Part shown: one piece after another, positions 27,178-36,214 of the stretch
Layout: each line of letters begins with the position of its first letter
Numbering within the stretch: position 1 is the first letter of the stretch
Assembly: GCF_020447205.1 (NCBI RefSeq)
Contig: NZ_JAJAEL010000037.1
Coordinates: 23,619-87,618, forward strand
DNA: 64,000 bases
Reading direction: 5' to 3'
Source: Thalassolituus alkanivorans
Lineage (GTDB): Bacteria; Pseudomonadota; Gammaproteobacteria; Pseudomonadales; Oceanobacteraceae
Translations under genes and position numbers: made by a program
The notes under the pieces: generated by a model
Databases searched by the model: none
What the model saw: only the letters and a program-made list of their open reading frames with translations
What the model was told of the DNA's origin: nothing

Positions 27178-29061
27178 ATGAAGCAATGGATTCGCTGGTC
27201 AGGCCTGGCCGCATTTATCGTTATTTCCCTGGTTCTGGTTGCCCTGTTCTGGTTTGTTGCCGGCCCGTTAATCGAAAAAGGCATTGAATCGTTTGGCTCT
27301 GATGCCGCCGATGCCAAAGTTGAAGTGGACAGTGTGTCGCTCAGTTTAAGCCCGCTGGGCTTTGTTATTCATGGTCTGACGGTTGCTGACAGCCGTAAGC
27401 CAATGACCAATGTGCTGCAGCTGGATAAAGCGACCGCAGAACTGGAACTGGCGCCGCTGTTTCTGGGTAAAGCCATTATCAGTGATCTGGCCGTGGATAA
27501 TCTGCAGTTCGGTACTGCACGTACGACCTCCGGTGTACTGGAGAAAAAGGCGGTTAAAGAAGACGAAGCAGAGCAGGTTGCAGCTCAAGAAGAGGCAGCT
27601 TCGTCTTTCAGCAGTGTGGACCTTCCCAGTGCCGAAGAAATACTGGCGCGAGAATCCCTGCGCACCGAGCAGGCCGGTACCGAATTCCAGCAAAGTTACT
27701 CCAGCAATAAAAATGCTGTCGATAATGCACTGAGCAATGTCCCCGATGATAAAGCCCTGAGTCAGTACGAGCAGGAAATCAAAGCGCTGACCTCCGGCAG
27801 CTTTAAATCATTGGATGATTTTAAAGCGCGTAAGAAAAAACTGGATGAACTGAAAGCCCGTTTCAAAAATGACAAAGCCGCAATTGCAACGGCTAAAAAA
27901 GCAGTGGCTGAGGCCCGTAGCGATATCAGTGACAAACTCAAAGCATTAAAAGCAGCTCCGGGTGAAGACCTCGACAGTATTCGTGGAAAATATCAGCTCA
28001 GTGCCGGTGGTGCTGCCAATATGAGTGCCTTACTCTTCGGCGAGCAGGCTGGCGAATGGGCGGAAAAAGCCCTGTACTGGTATGAAAAAGTAAAGCCGTA
28101 TCTGGCTAAAGATGAAGCAGACAGTGCGGCAGAGGAAGAAAGCCCAAAAGCTCCGCGGGATGGCCGCTTTGTGCATTTTCCGTCGGATAATCCATGGCCG
28201 GGCTTTTTACTGCGTAATGCACAGCTGACAGCAAGCACAGCTTCCGGAAATCTGCTGATCAGTGCGCAGGATATTACCAGTGAGCCTCGGGTGTTAGGTC
28301 GTCCGACGCGGGTTCTGATCAATGGCTCAGGCTTAAAGCAGGTTGAAGATATGAGCGTAGATATTGTACTCGACCACCGTAAAACGCCGGGTACCGATAC
28401 ACTGACGCTGAATATTAAAGACTGGCAACTGCATGATATGAATCTGGGCGTTGCCGGCGCCAAACTGGCTTCGTCACTGGTACAGGTACAGGGTCTGGTC
28501 GTTGTCAGTCGGGGTAAACTGAATGCCCAGAGTGATGCGCAGTTTGGCCGAACTCAATTCAGCAGTAAGGGTAAAACAACCTTTGCCAAAGAACTGGGAC
28601 TGGCACTGGCAAAAGTACAGCAGTTTGATGTGAATGCCAAAGCCAGTGGTAAAATCACCTCGCCGGATTTCAGTTTAGGTTCAGATCTGGATAAGCAATT
28701 AAATGCCGCTTTTGGTGCCCGCCTAAAAGATAAACAGGCGGAGCTTGAAGCGAAGCTGCAGGCCAGACTGGAGCAGAAGCTGCAGAGTTATATCGGTGAC
28801 TACGGCGGAAAACTGGGTGAGTTTAACCAGCTGGATGGCACGCTGGATCAGCGCCTGAATAAGGTGTCAGAGCTGGCTGGTCAGAACCTTGAAGATTATC
28901 AGGCGCAGAAAGAGCGTGAAGCCCGCGAAAAATCAGAGCGGGAAAAAGCCGAAGCTAAAGCCAAGCTGGATGCGGAAAAAGCAGCCGCTAAAGCGGAAGC
29001 TGAGCGCAAGAAAAAAGAAGCTGCAGAAAAAGCTAAAGACAAACTGAAGAACCTGTTTTAA
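27178..29061 (+). CDS. TIGR03545 family protein (AsmA-like envelope protein)
   Basis: The 627-residue product has one N-terminal membrane helix (WSGLAAFIVISLVLVALFWF). An AsmA-like start of a beta domain follows (VDSVSLSLSPLGFVIHGLTV, LQLDKATAELELAPLFLGKA), then long helical, charged regions (SLDDFKARKKKLDELKARFK) and a Lys/Glu/Ala-rich coiled C-terminus (KAEAERKKKEAAEKAKDKLK). The order matches TIGR03545, the partner of TIGR03546 just upstream. AsmA-like proteins are thought to form lipid-transport bridges across the periplasm; for this family that is only inference. Confidence 0.85.
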   Translation: MKQWIRWSGLAAFIVISLVLVALFWFVAGPLIEKGIESFGSDAADAKVEVDSVSLSLSPLGFVIHGLTVADSRKPMTNVLQLDKATAELELAPLFLGKAIISDLAVDNLQFGTARTTSGVLEKKAVKEDEAEQVAAQEEAASSFSSVDLPSAEEILARESLRTEQAGTEFQQSYSSNKNAVDNALSNVPDDKALSQYEQEIKALTSGSFKSLDDFKARKKKLDELKARFKNDKAAIATAKKAVAEARSDISDKLKALKAAPGEDLDSIRGKYQLSAGGAANMSALLFGEQAGEWAEKALYWYEKVKPYLAKDEADSAAEEESPKAPRDGRFVHFPSDNPWPGFLLRNAQLTASTASGNLLISAQDITSEPRVLGRPTRVLINGSGLKQVEDMSVDIVLDHRKTPGTDTLTLNIKDWQLHDMNLGVAGAKLASSLVQVQGLVVVSRGKLNAQSDAQFGRTQFSSKGKTTFAKELGLALAKVQQFDVNAKASGKITSPDFSLGSDLDKQLNAAFGARLKDKQAELEAKLQARLEQKLQSYIGDYGGKLGEFNQLDGTLDQRLNKVSELAGQNLEDYQAQKEREAREKSEREKAEAKAKLDAEKAAAKAEAERKKKEAAEKAKDKLKNLF

Positions 29062-29073
29062 CGAGAGATAACG

Positions 29074-29391
29074 ATGCAGACCCGTAAGCTGAACCCGCTG
29101 GAATTTCATGAAACCCGTATCAACCCGCAGCGGGTTGAGGCCGGTGAGCCGGTGGTTGATTTCTGGGAATACGTTGCCGCAATTCCACCCGAAGATTTTG
29201 CCTTTGCAGATTGCCGGGCCGGTAACGTTACCCATGTGTACCGTATGGAAGATAAGTACGAACACGTGCTGATCAACAGCCAGTATCAGGGGGTGGCGAT
29301 GGTGATTGTGGTGGACCTGCAGAGCCAGTCCATTTATGGACACATGCTGCTGGATCTGAATCCGGCGGGAACCAAAGAGCCGGAAGCCTGA
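29074..29391 (+). CDS. Small hypothetical protein
   Basis: The 105-residue soluble protein has no signal peptide or membrane helix. A ribosome site (CGAGAGATAACG) precedes the ATG 12 bp after the TIGR03545 gene, so it is probably the third gene of that operon. It looks alpha/beta: EPVVDFWEYVAAIPPEDFAF, GNVTHVYRMEDKYEHVLINS, GVAMVIVVDLQSQSIYGHML. I do not recognise a family. A bidirectional terminator follows. Confidence 0.75.
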   Translation: MQTRKLNPLEFHETRINPQRVEAGEPVVDFWEYVAAIPPEDFAFADCRAGNVTHVYRMEDKYEHVLINSQYQGVAMVIVVDLQSQSIYGHMLLDLNPAGTKEPEA

Positions 29392-29406
29392 GGTTAAAGC
29401 GGAAAT

Positions 29407-29437
29407 AAAAAAACGGGGCTGATGCCCCGTTTTTTTA
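29407..29437. terminator. Bidirectional intrinsic terminator
   Basis: A7 CGGGGC-TGAT-GCCCCG T7 is a symmetrical hairpin between two convergent genes. It can terminate both the TIGR03545 operon (plus) and the SUF operon (minus). Confidence 0.92.
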
Positions 29438-29965
29438 TCAGAAGAATAAACCCGCTTCTAACTGGGCTTCTTCGGTCATCATGTCACGGCTCCATGGCGG
29501 GTCGAACACCAGTTCAACTTCAACACGTTCCACATTCGGTACCTTGGCGACACGGTATTTAACATCGGAAATCAGTACCGGGCCCATACCGCAGGTTGGC
29601 GCGGTTAAGGTCATACGGATTTTTACCGCTTTATTGTCGATATCGATACCGTAAATCAAACCCAGATCGAGCAGGTTGATCGGAATTTCCGGATCATAAA
29701 TGGTGCGCAGCGCCTGACGGATCTGATCTTCATGCACCAGACCGTCGCTGCGCTGTTCAAATTCAATTTCTTCGGCTTCAAGACCCAGGGCCGCGGCATC
29801 GGTACCGTCAACGCGCAGCATATTGCCGTTCAGTGTCACGGTGTAATTGCCACCCAGAGCCTGATTGATGGTGACAAAGCTGCCGGCCGGAATGGTGGTT
29901 GGCGTACCGGATGGCACCATACGGGCGGGGCAGGTGGCGTGCGCCACGACCATTCTTCTTTCCAC
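29438..29965 (-). CDS. sufT: SufT-type Fe-S cluster assembly protein
   Basis: The 175-residue protein contains the MIP18/DUF59 domain with DPEIPINLLDLGLIYGIDID and LTAPTCGMGPVLISDVKYRV, which holds the reactive Cys. The N-terminal extension (MVPSGTPTTIPAGSFVTINQ) is typical of SufT. SufT helps Fe-S maturation when demand is high. It is the last gene of the suf operon here, 90 bp after the A-type carrier gene. Confidence 0.92.
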   Translation of the reverse strand: MERRMVVAHATCPARMVPSGTPTTIPAGSFVTINQALGGNYTVTLNGNMLRVDGTDAAALGLEAEEIEFEQRSDGLVHEDQIRQALRTIYDPEIPINLLDLGLIYGIDIDNKAVKIRMTLTAPTCGMGPVLISDVKYRVAKVPNVERVEVELVFDPPWSRDMMTEEAQLEAGLFF

Positions 29966-30055
29966 GTTGACTCCTGTATGAAGCTACTGCGCTTGTGACG
30001 CTTCATGAATGTTGCTATTGCCGTGACGTTTTTCAACAAACCTCAGCAGCTTCGG

Positions 30056-30442
30056 TTAAACCGAAAATGATTCACCGCAGCCGCAGAGATCTTTGGCATT
30101 CGGGTTGTTGAACTTAATGGTGCTGTTCAACCCTTCTTTGCTGAAATCAATTTCAGTGCCGCGCACATAAGGTGCAGCATCGGCGGCAATAAACAGCAGA
30201 ATATCGTCGGCCACCTGAATGGTCTGATCGCCGTCATGAGCCTGTTCGACAAATTCGATATCGTATTTAAAGCCGGAACAACCGCTTTTTTTCACACCCA
30301 GACGAATACCTTTCATCGCCGGATTTTTCGCCAGCTGTTTGCGGATATGGCTGATAGCTGCTTCCGTCATACTGGCGCTGGCAACCGCATTTGGGTCGTA
30401 GGTGGCCGGTTGTACATTTGGATCAAAGGTTTCGGTGCTCAT
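30056..30442 (-). CDS. A-type Fe-S carrier (SufA/HesB family)
   Basis: The 128-residue protein has the HesB/IscA fold and the three conserved cysteines in GVKKSGCSGFKYDIEFV and LCGCGESF near the C-terminus. Such carriers pass [2Fe-2S] or [4Fe-4S] clusters from the SufBCD scaffold to target proteins. An N-terminal extension of about 20 residues (TFDPNVQPATYDPNAVASAS) is longer than in E. coli SufA. Position in the suf operon, 13 bp after sufS, favours SufA function over ErpA or IscA. Confidence 0.9.
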   Translation of the reverse strand: MSTETFDPNVQPATYDPNAVASASMTEAAISHIRKQLAKNPAMKGIRLGVKKSGCSGFKYDIEFVEQAHDGDQTIQVADDILLFIAADAAPYVRGTEIDFSKEGLNSTIKFNNPNAKDLCGCGESFSV

Positions 30443-30455
30443 TGTCCTTCCATCC

Positions 30456-31688
30456 TCAGAGTAAAAACAGTTTGGCTTTTTCCAGGCCTTTAAACAGTGC
30501 GTCCACTTCTTCCAGCGTATTGTAGAAGGAGAAAGACGCCCGCACGGTGCCGGGAACTTTAAATTGCTCCATCACCGGCATGGCACAGTGATGGCCGGTA
30601 CGTACCGCAATACCCTGCTGGTCGAGCAGGGTGCCGACGTCGGCAGGATGCGCACCTTCAAGAATAAAGCTGAATACCGAGGCCTTGTTGGCGGCATTAC
30701 CGATAATGCGGATGCCACCCATTTCTGCGGCCAGCTCGTTGGCGCGCGCCAGCAGCGCATCTTCGTGGGCTGCCAGAGCTTTGCGGTCGAGGGTATTTAA
30801 ATAATCAATGGCGGCAGCCATACCAATGGCACCGGCAATGTTGGGTGTACCCGCTTCGAATTTATACGGCAGAACGTTATAGGTGGTTTTGCTGAAGCTG
30901 ACGTGCTCAATCATTTCACCACCGCCCTGATAAGGAGGCATGGCATTGAGCAGAGCTTCTTTGCCATAGAGTACGCCGATGCCGGTCGGGCCAAAGAGTT
31001 TATGGCCGGAGAAGGCGTAGAAATCGGCATCCAGCGCCTGCACGTCGATATCCCAGTGAGCAACGGCCTGCGCACCATCGATCAGCACTTTACTGCCGTT
31101 GGCATGGGCCAGAGCAATAATATCGGCCACCGGATTAATGGTTCCGAGGGCATTGGATACGTGTACAACCGAAACCAGTTTTACTTCGGGAGTCAGCAGG
31201 GTTTTAAAGGCGGCCATATCCAGCTCGCCGTTTTCCAGTACCGGAATCGGCAGTAATTCGGAGCCACTTTGTTCGCACAGCATCTGCCAGGGCACGATAT
31301 TGGAGTGGTGCTCCATACCGGAGACCAGAATACGGTCGCCGCTTTTAATATTGCTTCGGCCCCAGGTGGCGGCTACCAGATTAATGGCTTCGGTGGTGCC
31401 GCGGGTCCAGACAATTTCTTCCGCTTTGGCCGCATTTAAAAAGCGCTGTACGGTTTTACGCGCATTTTCAAAATATTCAGTCGCGCGGTCACTCAGGGTA
31501 TGAGCACCACGGTGAACATTGGAGTTATCGTGCTCGTAATAACGGCTCAGCGCATTGATAACCGCTTTCGGTTTTTGCGTGGTGGCGCCGTTATCCAGAT
31601 AAATCAGCGGCTTGCAGTTCACTTCCTGATGCAGGGCAGGGAACTGTTCACGAATGCTGTTTAATTGTTCCGGGCTGATTGTGCTCAT
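30456..31688 (-). CDS. sufS: Cysteine desulfurase SufS
   Basis: The 410-residue PLP enzyme has the cofactor lysine K230 in AFSGHKLFGPTG and the catalytic cysteine C368 in the group II context RTGHHCAMP. It also has VHRGAHTLSDRAT and MEHHSNIVPW. It removes sulfur from cysteine to give a persulfide for cluster assembly. No SufE or SufU partner is encoded nearby, so sulfur transfer to SufB must use a partner from elsewhere. Its ATG overlaps the sufD stop by four bases. Confidence 0.96.
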   Translation of the reverse strand: MSTISPEQLNSIREQFPALHQEVNCKPLIYLDNGATTQKPKAVINALSRYYEHDNSNVHRGAHTLSDRATEYFENARKTVQRFLNAAKAEEIVWTRGTTEAINLVAATWGRSNIKSGDRILVSGMEHHSNIVPWQMLCEQSGSELLPIPVLENGELDMAAFKTLLTPEVKLVSVVHVSNALGTINPVADIIALAHANGSKVLIDGAQAVAHWDIDVQALDADFYAFSGHKLFGPTGIGVLYGKEALLNAMPPYQGGGEMIEHVSFSKTTYNVLPYKFEAGTPNIAGAIGMAAAIDYLNTLDRKALAAHEDALLARANELAAEMGGIRIIGNAANKASVFSFILEGAHPADVGTLLDQQGIAVRTGHHCAMPVMEQFKVPGTVRASFSFYNTLEEVDALFKGLEKAKLFLL

Positions 31689-33055
31689 GCGTTTTCTCCG
31701 CTGAGACCGGCGGTTTCATTTTCCAGCAGATGACGGCTTAACGACTGATCGCGGCCAAAACGGTGCGCCAGTAACGGACGCAATACCAGCGCGATGTCTT
31801 CGTGCGGTAACGCTTCCAGTAATTCGTTAATAAAACCAAAGCTGAGCATGACTTCAGCTTCTTTTTTGCTAATGCCGCGGCTCTGCATATAGAACATGGC
31901 TTTTTCTTCCAGCTGAGCAACGGTGGCACCGTGGGCGCATTTTACGTCGTCGGCGTAGATCTCCAGTTCCGGCTTGGTGTAAATCTCGGCGGTGTTGGTC
32001 AGCAACAGGTTTTTATTGCTTAACTCGGCCAGTGTTTTCTGCGCCTGCGGATGAATATGAATACGGCCATTAAATACGGCACGGGCCTTATCATTCATAA
32101 TGCCGCGGAATACTTCATTGCTGGTGCAGTGCGGCACTTTGTGTTCAATGCAGGTGTGGAAATCCAGCAATTGCTGGTTCTGCGGAATATACACGCCGTT
32201 CAGTTCGCAGTGCGAACCACCAACATTGTGATTAACCACAATATCGTTACGGGTCAGGCGGGTGCCCAGGCCCAGATGAAAAGCGCTGTACTGGCTGTCA
32301 CGTGCCAGATCAACATGAGTGCTGCCGATGTGCAGGGCATCTTCCTGCATTAATTGCAGGCGGTAATGCTGCAGGCGGGCGTTATCGCCAATCACCAGCT
32401 CGGTCAGGGCGTTGGTAAAACTGTTCTGCGGCTGTTCATCGGAAGCATAATGCTCAACCAGCGTTGCTTCGGCACCGCTCTCCAGTACCATTAACAGACG
32501 GCTGGTGATGCTGAAAGGCTGCGGATTATTGCTGCTCAGCCAGCTGATCTGCAGCGGTTGTTCGAGGCGCTGGTTTTTACCGACGTGAATCAGTACGCCA
32601 TCGTTCAGGGCGGCATTATTCAGGTCATTAAATAAATGCGCGCTGCCGCTGTTATTGCTGCTGGCATGTGCCAGTACAGTGCCCAGATGCTGGCTGATTA
32701 ATGCCTGTTGCTCTGCATCTGCCTGGCTGAACAGGGTAACCTGTTGCAGCGCCAGGGCATCGGATAATTCGCTGCTTAACTGGCCATTAATAAATACCAG
32801 TCGTGCTGCTTTTAAACTGCCCAGAGTCGCCACTTCACGCAGCCCGGCGGTTAAGTCCGACTGGCTGGCAGTACGCTGAAAATCACCGGTCAGCAGGTTA
32901 TGCAGCGAGGTGTATTTCCAGGCTTCGGTTTTACGGTTGGGCACAGACGCTGCGGCAAAGGCCTGTTGACCGGCTGCATTCAGGGCAGCCAGCAGCGGGT
33001 TGCGGGCCTGCTCTGTGGCCAGCGCCAGCTGTTGTGCGTGAAACTGTTCTGCCAT
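31685..33055 (-). CDS. sufD: Fe-S assembly scaffold subunit SufD
   Basis: The 456-residue protein has the SufBD beta-helix core. Conserved elements include VHVGKNQRLEQPL-type strands, HCELNGVYIPQNQQLLDFHT, the HKVPHCTSNEVFRGIMNDKA segment with the functional His, and LEIYADDVKCAHGATVAQLE near the C-terminus. It pairs with SufB and SufC in the SufBC2D scaffold that builds clusters. It sits between sufC (1 bp gap) and sufS (4 bp overlap), which implies translational coupling. Confidence 0.95.
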   Translation of the reverse strand: MAEQFHAQQLALATEQARNPLLAALNAAGQQAFAAASVPNRKTEAWKYTSLHNLLTGDFQRTASQSDLTAGLREVATLGSLKAARLVFINGQLSSELSDALALQQVTLFSQADAEQQALISQHLGTVLAHASSNNSGSAHLFNDLNNAALNDGVLIHVGKNQRLEQPLQISWLSSNNPQPFSITSRLLMVLESGAEATLVEHYASDEQPQNSFTNALTELVIGDNARLQHYRLQLMQEDALHIGSTHVDLARDSQYSAFHLGLGTRLTRNDIVVNHNVGGSHCELNGVYIPQNQQLLDFHTCIEHKVPHCTSNEVFRGIMNDKARAVFNGRIHIHPQAQKTLAELSNKNLLLTNTAEIYTKPELEIYADDVKCAHGATVAQLEEKAMFYMQSRGISKKEAEVMLSFGFINELLEALPHEDIALVLRPLLAHRFGRDQSLSRHLLENETAGLSGENA

Positions 33056-33056
33056 G

Positions 33057-33815
33057 TTACGCCGCTCCGTTGTCTGCGCTTTCCAGCCAGCCGTAGCCTT
33101 TTTCTTCCAGCTCCAGTGCCAGCTCTTTACCGCCGGATTTAACGATACGGCCGTTGGCCAGTACGTGAACGTAATCCGGTACGATGTAGTCGAGCAGACG
33201 CTGATAGTGGGTCACCACAATAAAGCTGCGGTTGGCATCGCGCATCGCATTCACACCTTCGGCCACCACCTGCAGTGCGTCGATATCCAGACCGGAGTCG
33301 GTTTCATCAAGAATGCACAGGGACGGTTCGAGCAGCATCATCTGCATCAGTTCGTTACGTTTTTTCTCGCCGCCGGAGAAGCCTTCGTTCACACCACGCT
33401 TAAGGAAGCTCTGGTCGAGGTTAACGGCTTTGCATTTTTCCCGCGCCAGCTTTAAAAACTGGACGGAATCCAGTGCAGGCTTGCCCTGATGAGCGCGCAC
33501 GGCATCAACAGAGGCTTTTAAAAATTCGAGGTTGGAGACACCGGGAATTTCCACCGGGTACTGGAACGCCAGAAATAACCCTTCACGGGCACGTTCTTCC
33601 GGCTCCATCTCAAGAATATCTTTACCGTTCAGGGTGACGCTGCCGTCGGTCACTTCATAACCATCACGACCTGCCAGAACGTTGCCCAGAGTACTTTTAC
33701 CGGCACCGTTCGGACCCATGATGGCGTGCACTTCACCGGGTTTAATCTCCAGGTTCAGACCTTTGAGAATGTTTTTGTCTTCAACGTTGGCGTGCAGGTT
33801 TTTAATGCTGATCAT
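33057..33815 (-). CDS. sufC: Fe-S assembly ATPase SufC
   Basis: The 252-residue ABC ATPase has Walker A GPNGAGKST, signature FSGGEKKRNE and Walker B CILDETDSGLDIDAL, plus VVTHYQRLLDYIVPDYVHVL as the H-loop region. This is the standard SufC sequence and length. It powers conformational change of SufB-SufD during cluster assembly. It lies 85 bp after sufB and 1 bp before sufD. Confidence 0.97.
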   Translation of the reverse strand: MISIKNLHANVEDKNILKGLNLEIKPGEVHAIMGPNGAGKSTLGNVLAGRDGYEVTDGSVTLNGKDILEMEPEERAREGLFLAFQYPVEIPGVSNLEFLKASVDAVRAHQGKPALDSVQFLKLAREKCKAVNLDQSFLKRGVNEGFSGGEKKRNELMQMMLLEPSLCILDETDSGLDIDALQVVAEGVNAMRDANRSFIVVTHYQRLLDYIVPDYVHVLANGRIVKSGGKELALELEEKGYGWLESADNGAA

Positions 33816-33900
33816 GGTTAGCAGTACCTTTTTTCAGTCTGTCATCCGCGCAGTGGCAGATAAATTTCAATTTTTTAGTCCCGGTTGAGTCTGGCCTTAA

Positions 33901-35343
33901 TCAGCCGACAGAACCTTCCAGTGACACTTCCAGTAACTTGCCGGCTTCCACCGCAAATTCCATCGGCAGCTCTTTGAATACCTCTTTACAGAAACCGTTA
34001 ACGATCATGGAAACGGCTTTCTCGGTATCAATACCACGCTGACGGCAGAGGAATAACTGGTCGTCGCTGACGGTTGAGGTGGTGGCTTCGTGCTCCACGA
34101 CCGCAGAAGGATGTTTGCTTTCGATATAGGGGAAAGTATGGGCGCCGCACTGATCACCGATTAACAGCGAGTCACACTGGGTGTAGTTACGCGCACCGGC
34201 GGCGGTCGGATTCATACGCACCAGACCGCGGTAGGCATTCTGACTTTTACCGGCAGAAATACCTTTGGAAATAATGGTTGAGCGGGTGTTTTTACCCAGA
34301 TGAATCATCTTGGTGCCGGTATCGGCCTGCTGATAATTATTGGTTAACGCCACGGAATAAAATTCGCCGACCGAGTTATCGCCTTTTAATACACAGCTTG
34401 GGTATTTCCAGGTCACGGCAGAACCGGTCTCTACCTGAGTCCAGCTCACTTTGGCATTGGTATGGGCAACGGCACGCTTGGTTACGAAGTTGTAAATACC
34501 GCCTTTGCCTTCTTTATCGCCGGGATACCAGTTTTGCACAGTGCTGTATTTAATTTCGGAGTTGTCCAGCGCGATCAGTTCAACCACCGCCGCATGCAGC
34601 TGATTTTCATCACGCATCGGAGCGGTACAGCCTTCGAGGTAGCTCACGTGGGAACCTTCGTCGGCAATAATTAAGGTACGTTCAAACTGACCGGTTTTGG
34701 CTTCATTAATACGGAAGTAAGTGGACAGCTCCATCGGGCAGCGTACACCTTTAGGGATGTACACGAAGGAGCCGTCAGAAAATACGGCTGAGTTCAGCGC
34801 TGCGTAAAAATTGTCACGTTGTGGCACCACGGTGCCGAGGTATTTTTTAACCAGTTCCGGATGCTCATGCACGGCTTCGGATATCGGCATAAAAATAACA
34901 CCGGCTTCGGCCAGTTTTGCGCGGAAGGTGGTGGCAACGGATACCGAGTCGAATACGGCGTCAACGGCAATGCCGGCCAGTGCCATCTGCTCATGAAGTG
35001 GTATACCGAGCTTTTCGTAGGTACGCAGCAATTCAGGGTCGACTTCGTCGAGGCTTTTCGGCTTGTCAGCCATGCTTTTCGGCGCGGAATAATAAGACAG
35101 CGCCTGGAAATCGACTTCCGGGTAGTGCACATGCGCCCAGGTTGGCTCGGCCATTTCCTGCCAGGCACGGAAGGCTTTTAAACGCCATTCGGTCATCCAC
35201 TCGGGTTCACCTTTTTTGGCGGAAATAAAACGCACCACATCTTCGCTCAGGCCCGGTGCAATGGTGTCTGACTCGATGTCGGTAACAAAGCCGGCCTGGT
35301 AGTCATTACCAATGCGGCGTTCGATTTCAGCGTTGCTGCTCAT
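33901..35343 (-). CDS. sufB: Fe-S assembly scaffold subunit SufB
   Basis: The 480-residue length (from ATG at 35341-35343, [12 protein letters not shown]) matches SufB. An ATG five codons earlier (35358) is possible, but GAGAG lies between the two and serves the later start. Conserved blocks include [60 protein letters not shown] and [20 protein letters not shown], which includes the Cys thought to accept sulfur or bind the cluster. It is the first gene of the operon, divergent from the Rrf2 regulator. Confidence 0.96.
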   Translation of the reverse strand: MSSNAEIERRIGNDYQAGFVTDIESDTIAPGLSEDVVRFISAKKGEPEWMTEWRLKAFRAWQEMAEPTWAHVHYPEVDFQALSYYSAPKSMADKPKSLDEVDPELLRTYEKLGIPLHEQMALAGIAVDAVFDSVSVATTFRAKLAEAGVIFMPISEAVHEHPELVKKYLGTVVPQRDNFYAALNSAVFSDGSFVYIPKGVRCPMELSTYFRINEAKTGQFERTLIIADEGSHVSYLEGCTAPMRDENQLHAAVVELIALDNSEIKYSTVQNWYPGDKEGKGGIYNFVTKRAVAHTNAKVSWTQVETGSAVTWKYPSCVLKGDNSVGEFYSVALTNNYQQADTGTKMIHLGKNTRSTIISKGISAGKSQNAYRGLVRMNPTAAGARNYTQCDSLLIGDQCGAHTFPYIESKHPSAVVEHEATTSTVSDDQLFLCRQRGIDTEKAVSMIVNGFCKEVFKELPMEFAVEAGKLLEVSLEGSVG

Positions 35344-35358
35344 AGTGAACTCTCTCAT

Positions 35359-35667
35359 ATGGATGCGGCCCGATTTGCCTGCGGTTCCGCTCAGTGAAAC
35401 CGCTGTGCGCCGGACCCGCGTCTGGCGTTTACCCTGATGTTCATCCGCTCCGTCCCGGGGGATGCCTGATGTGTAGTGCGCTTTCAGCGCGTATTCTAAC
35501 GCAGATCAGGGTAATAACAGAGTAATTTAGTCGGGTATATTAATCAATACCGTATTGGTATGCTTTAATGGATGTGCGCATTCTAGCAAAGCGGATGAAT
35601 TCTGACCAATCGCGACATATTCTCGTTTGGATGGTCTTCTGACTCAGGAATCAGGCAGGACAGGTTT
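35359..35667. promoter_or_regulatory. sufB / Rrf2 regulator divergent promoter region with palindromic operator
   Basis: This 309-bp intergenic region holds two overlapping dyads. CAATAC-C-GTATTG lies at 35545-35557 and ATACC-GTATT-GGTAT at 35547-35561, within an AT-rich stretch (TATATTAATC upstream, TGCTTTAATG downstream). The position suits an operator for the divergently encoded Rrf2-type regulator. No other structure is evident. Binding is inferred. Confidence 0.55.
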
Positions 35668-36138
35668 ATGCTGAAAATAGGCAAGCTTACCGATTACGGT
35701 GTGGTGGTATTAAATGAGCTGGCGCAGGCCGGTGCGGTTAAGCTGTCGACCGATGACATTACCGGTCTGACCGGGCTGGCGCTGCCCACGGTACGTAAAG
35801 TGATGAAAGCCCTGGTCGACAGTGGGCTGGTGATTGCACAGCGTGGTGCCCGTGGCGGCTACCGCCTGGCCAGGGCTCCGGGGCAGATCCGTATGCTGGA
35901 TGTGGTACAGGCTTTTGAAGGGCCGGTTGCCCTGACCGAATGTGCTGCTGATGATCACCAGTGCGATATCACGGCCAGTTGCTCGTTATCGGCTAACTGG
36001 GGCGGTATTAATCAGCTGATTACCCAGGTACTGGCACGGGTAACTTTACAGGACATCCGTAATCCGGAACGTCAGGAGCAGCTGGTGCGCGATGCCTTGC
36101 CGCTGACTTCCTTTATTGAGTTGGTGAATCTGTCCTGA
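35668..36138 (+). CDS. Rrf2-family SUF regulator (IscR-like, Fe-S sensing)
   Basis: The 156-residue protein has a winged HTH at the start (KLTDYGVVVLNELAQ, LSTDDITGLTGLALPTVRKV, GLVIAQRGARGGYRLARAP). Three cysteines, C92, C99 and C105, lie in ECAADDHQCDITASCSL, as in IscR-type proteins that ligate a [2Fe-2S] cluster. The family is the SUF-system regulator type (TIGR02944). It lies divergent from sufB and probably represses the operon when clusters are plentiful. The start ATG follows CAGGACAGG. Confidence 0.93.
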   Translation: MLKIGKLTDYGVVVLNELAQAGAVKLSTDDITGLTGLALPTVRKVMKALVDSGLVIAQRGARGGYRLARAPGQIRMLDVVQAFEGPVALTECAADDHQCDITASCSLSANWGGINQLITQVLARVTLQDIRNPERQEQLVRDALPLTSFIELVNLS

Positions 36139-36214
36139 TACAGGTCCTGCTGCCGACAATTTTCTGTCATCTTTTCTTATTAGAATCGCCGGAAATCTTT
36201 CAGGATGACCGACG

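Noticed and set aside
27346..27693. Minus-strand open frame of 115 residues
   Set aside because: Shadow of the TIGR03545 gene; no start signal or recognised family.
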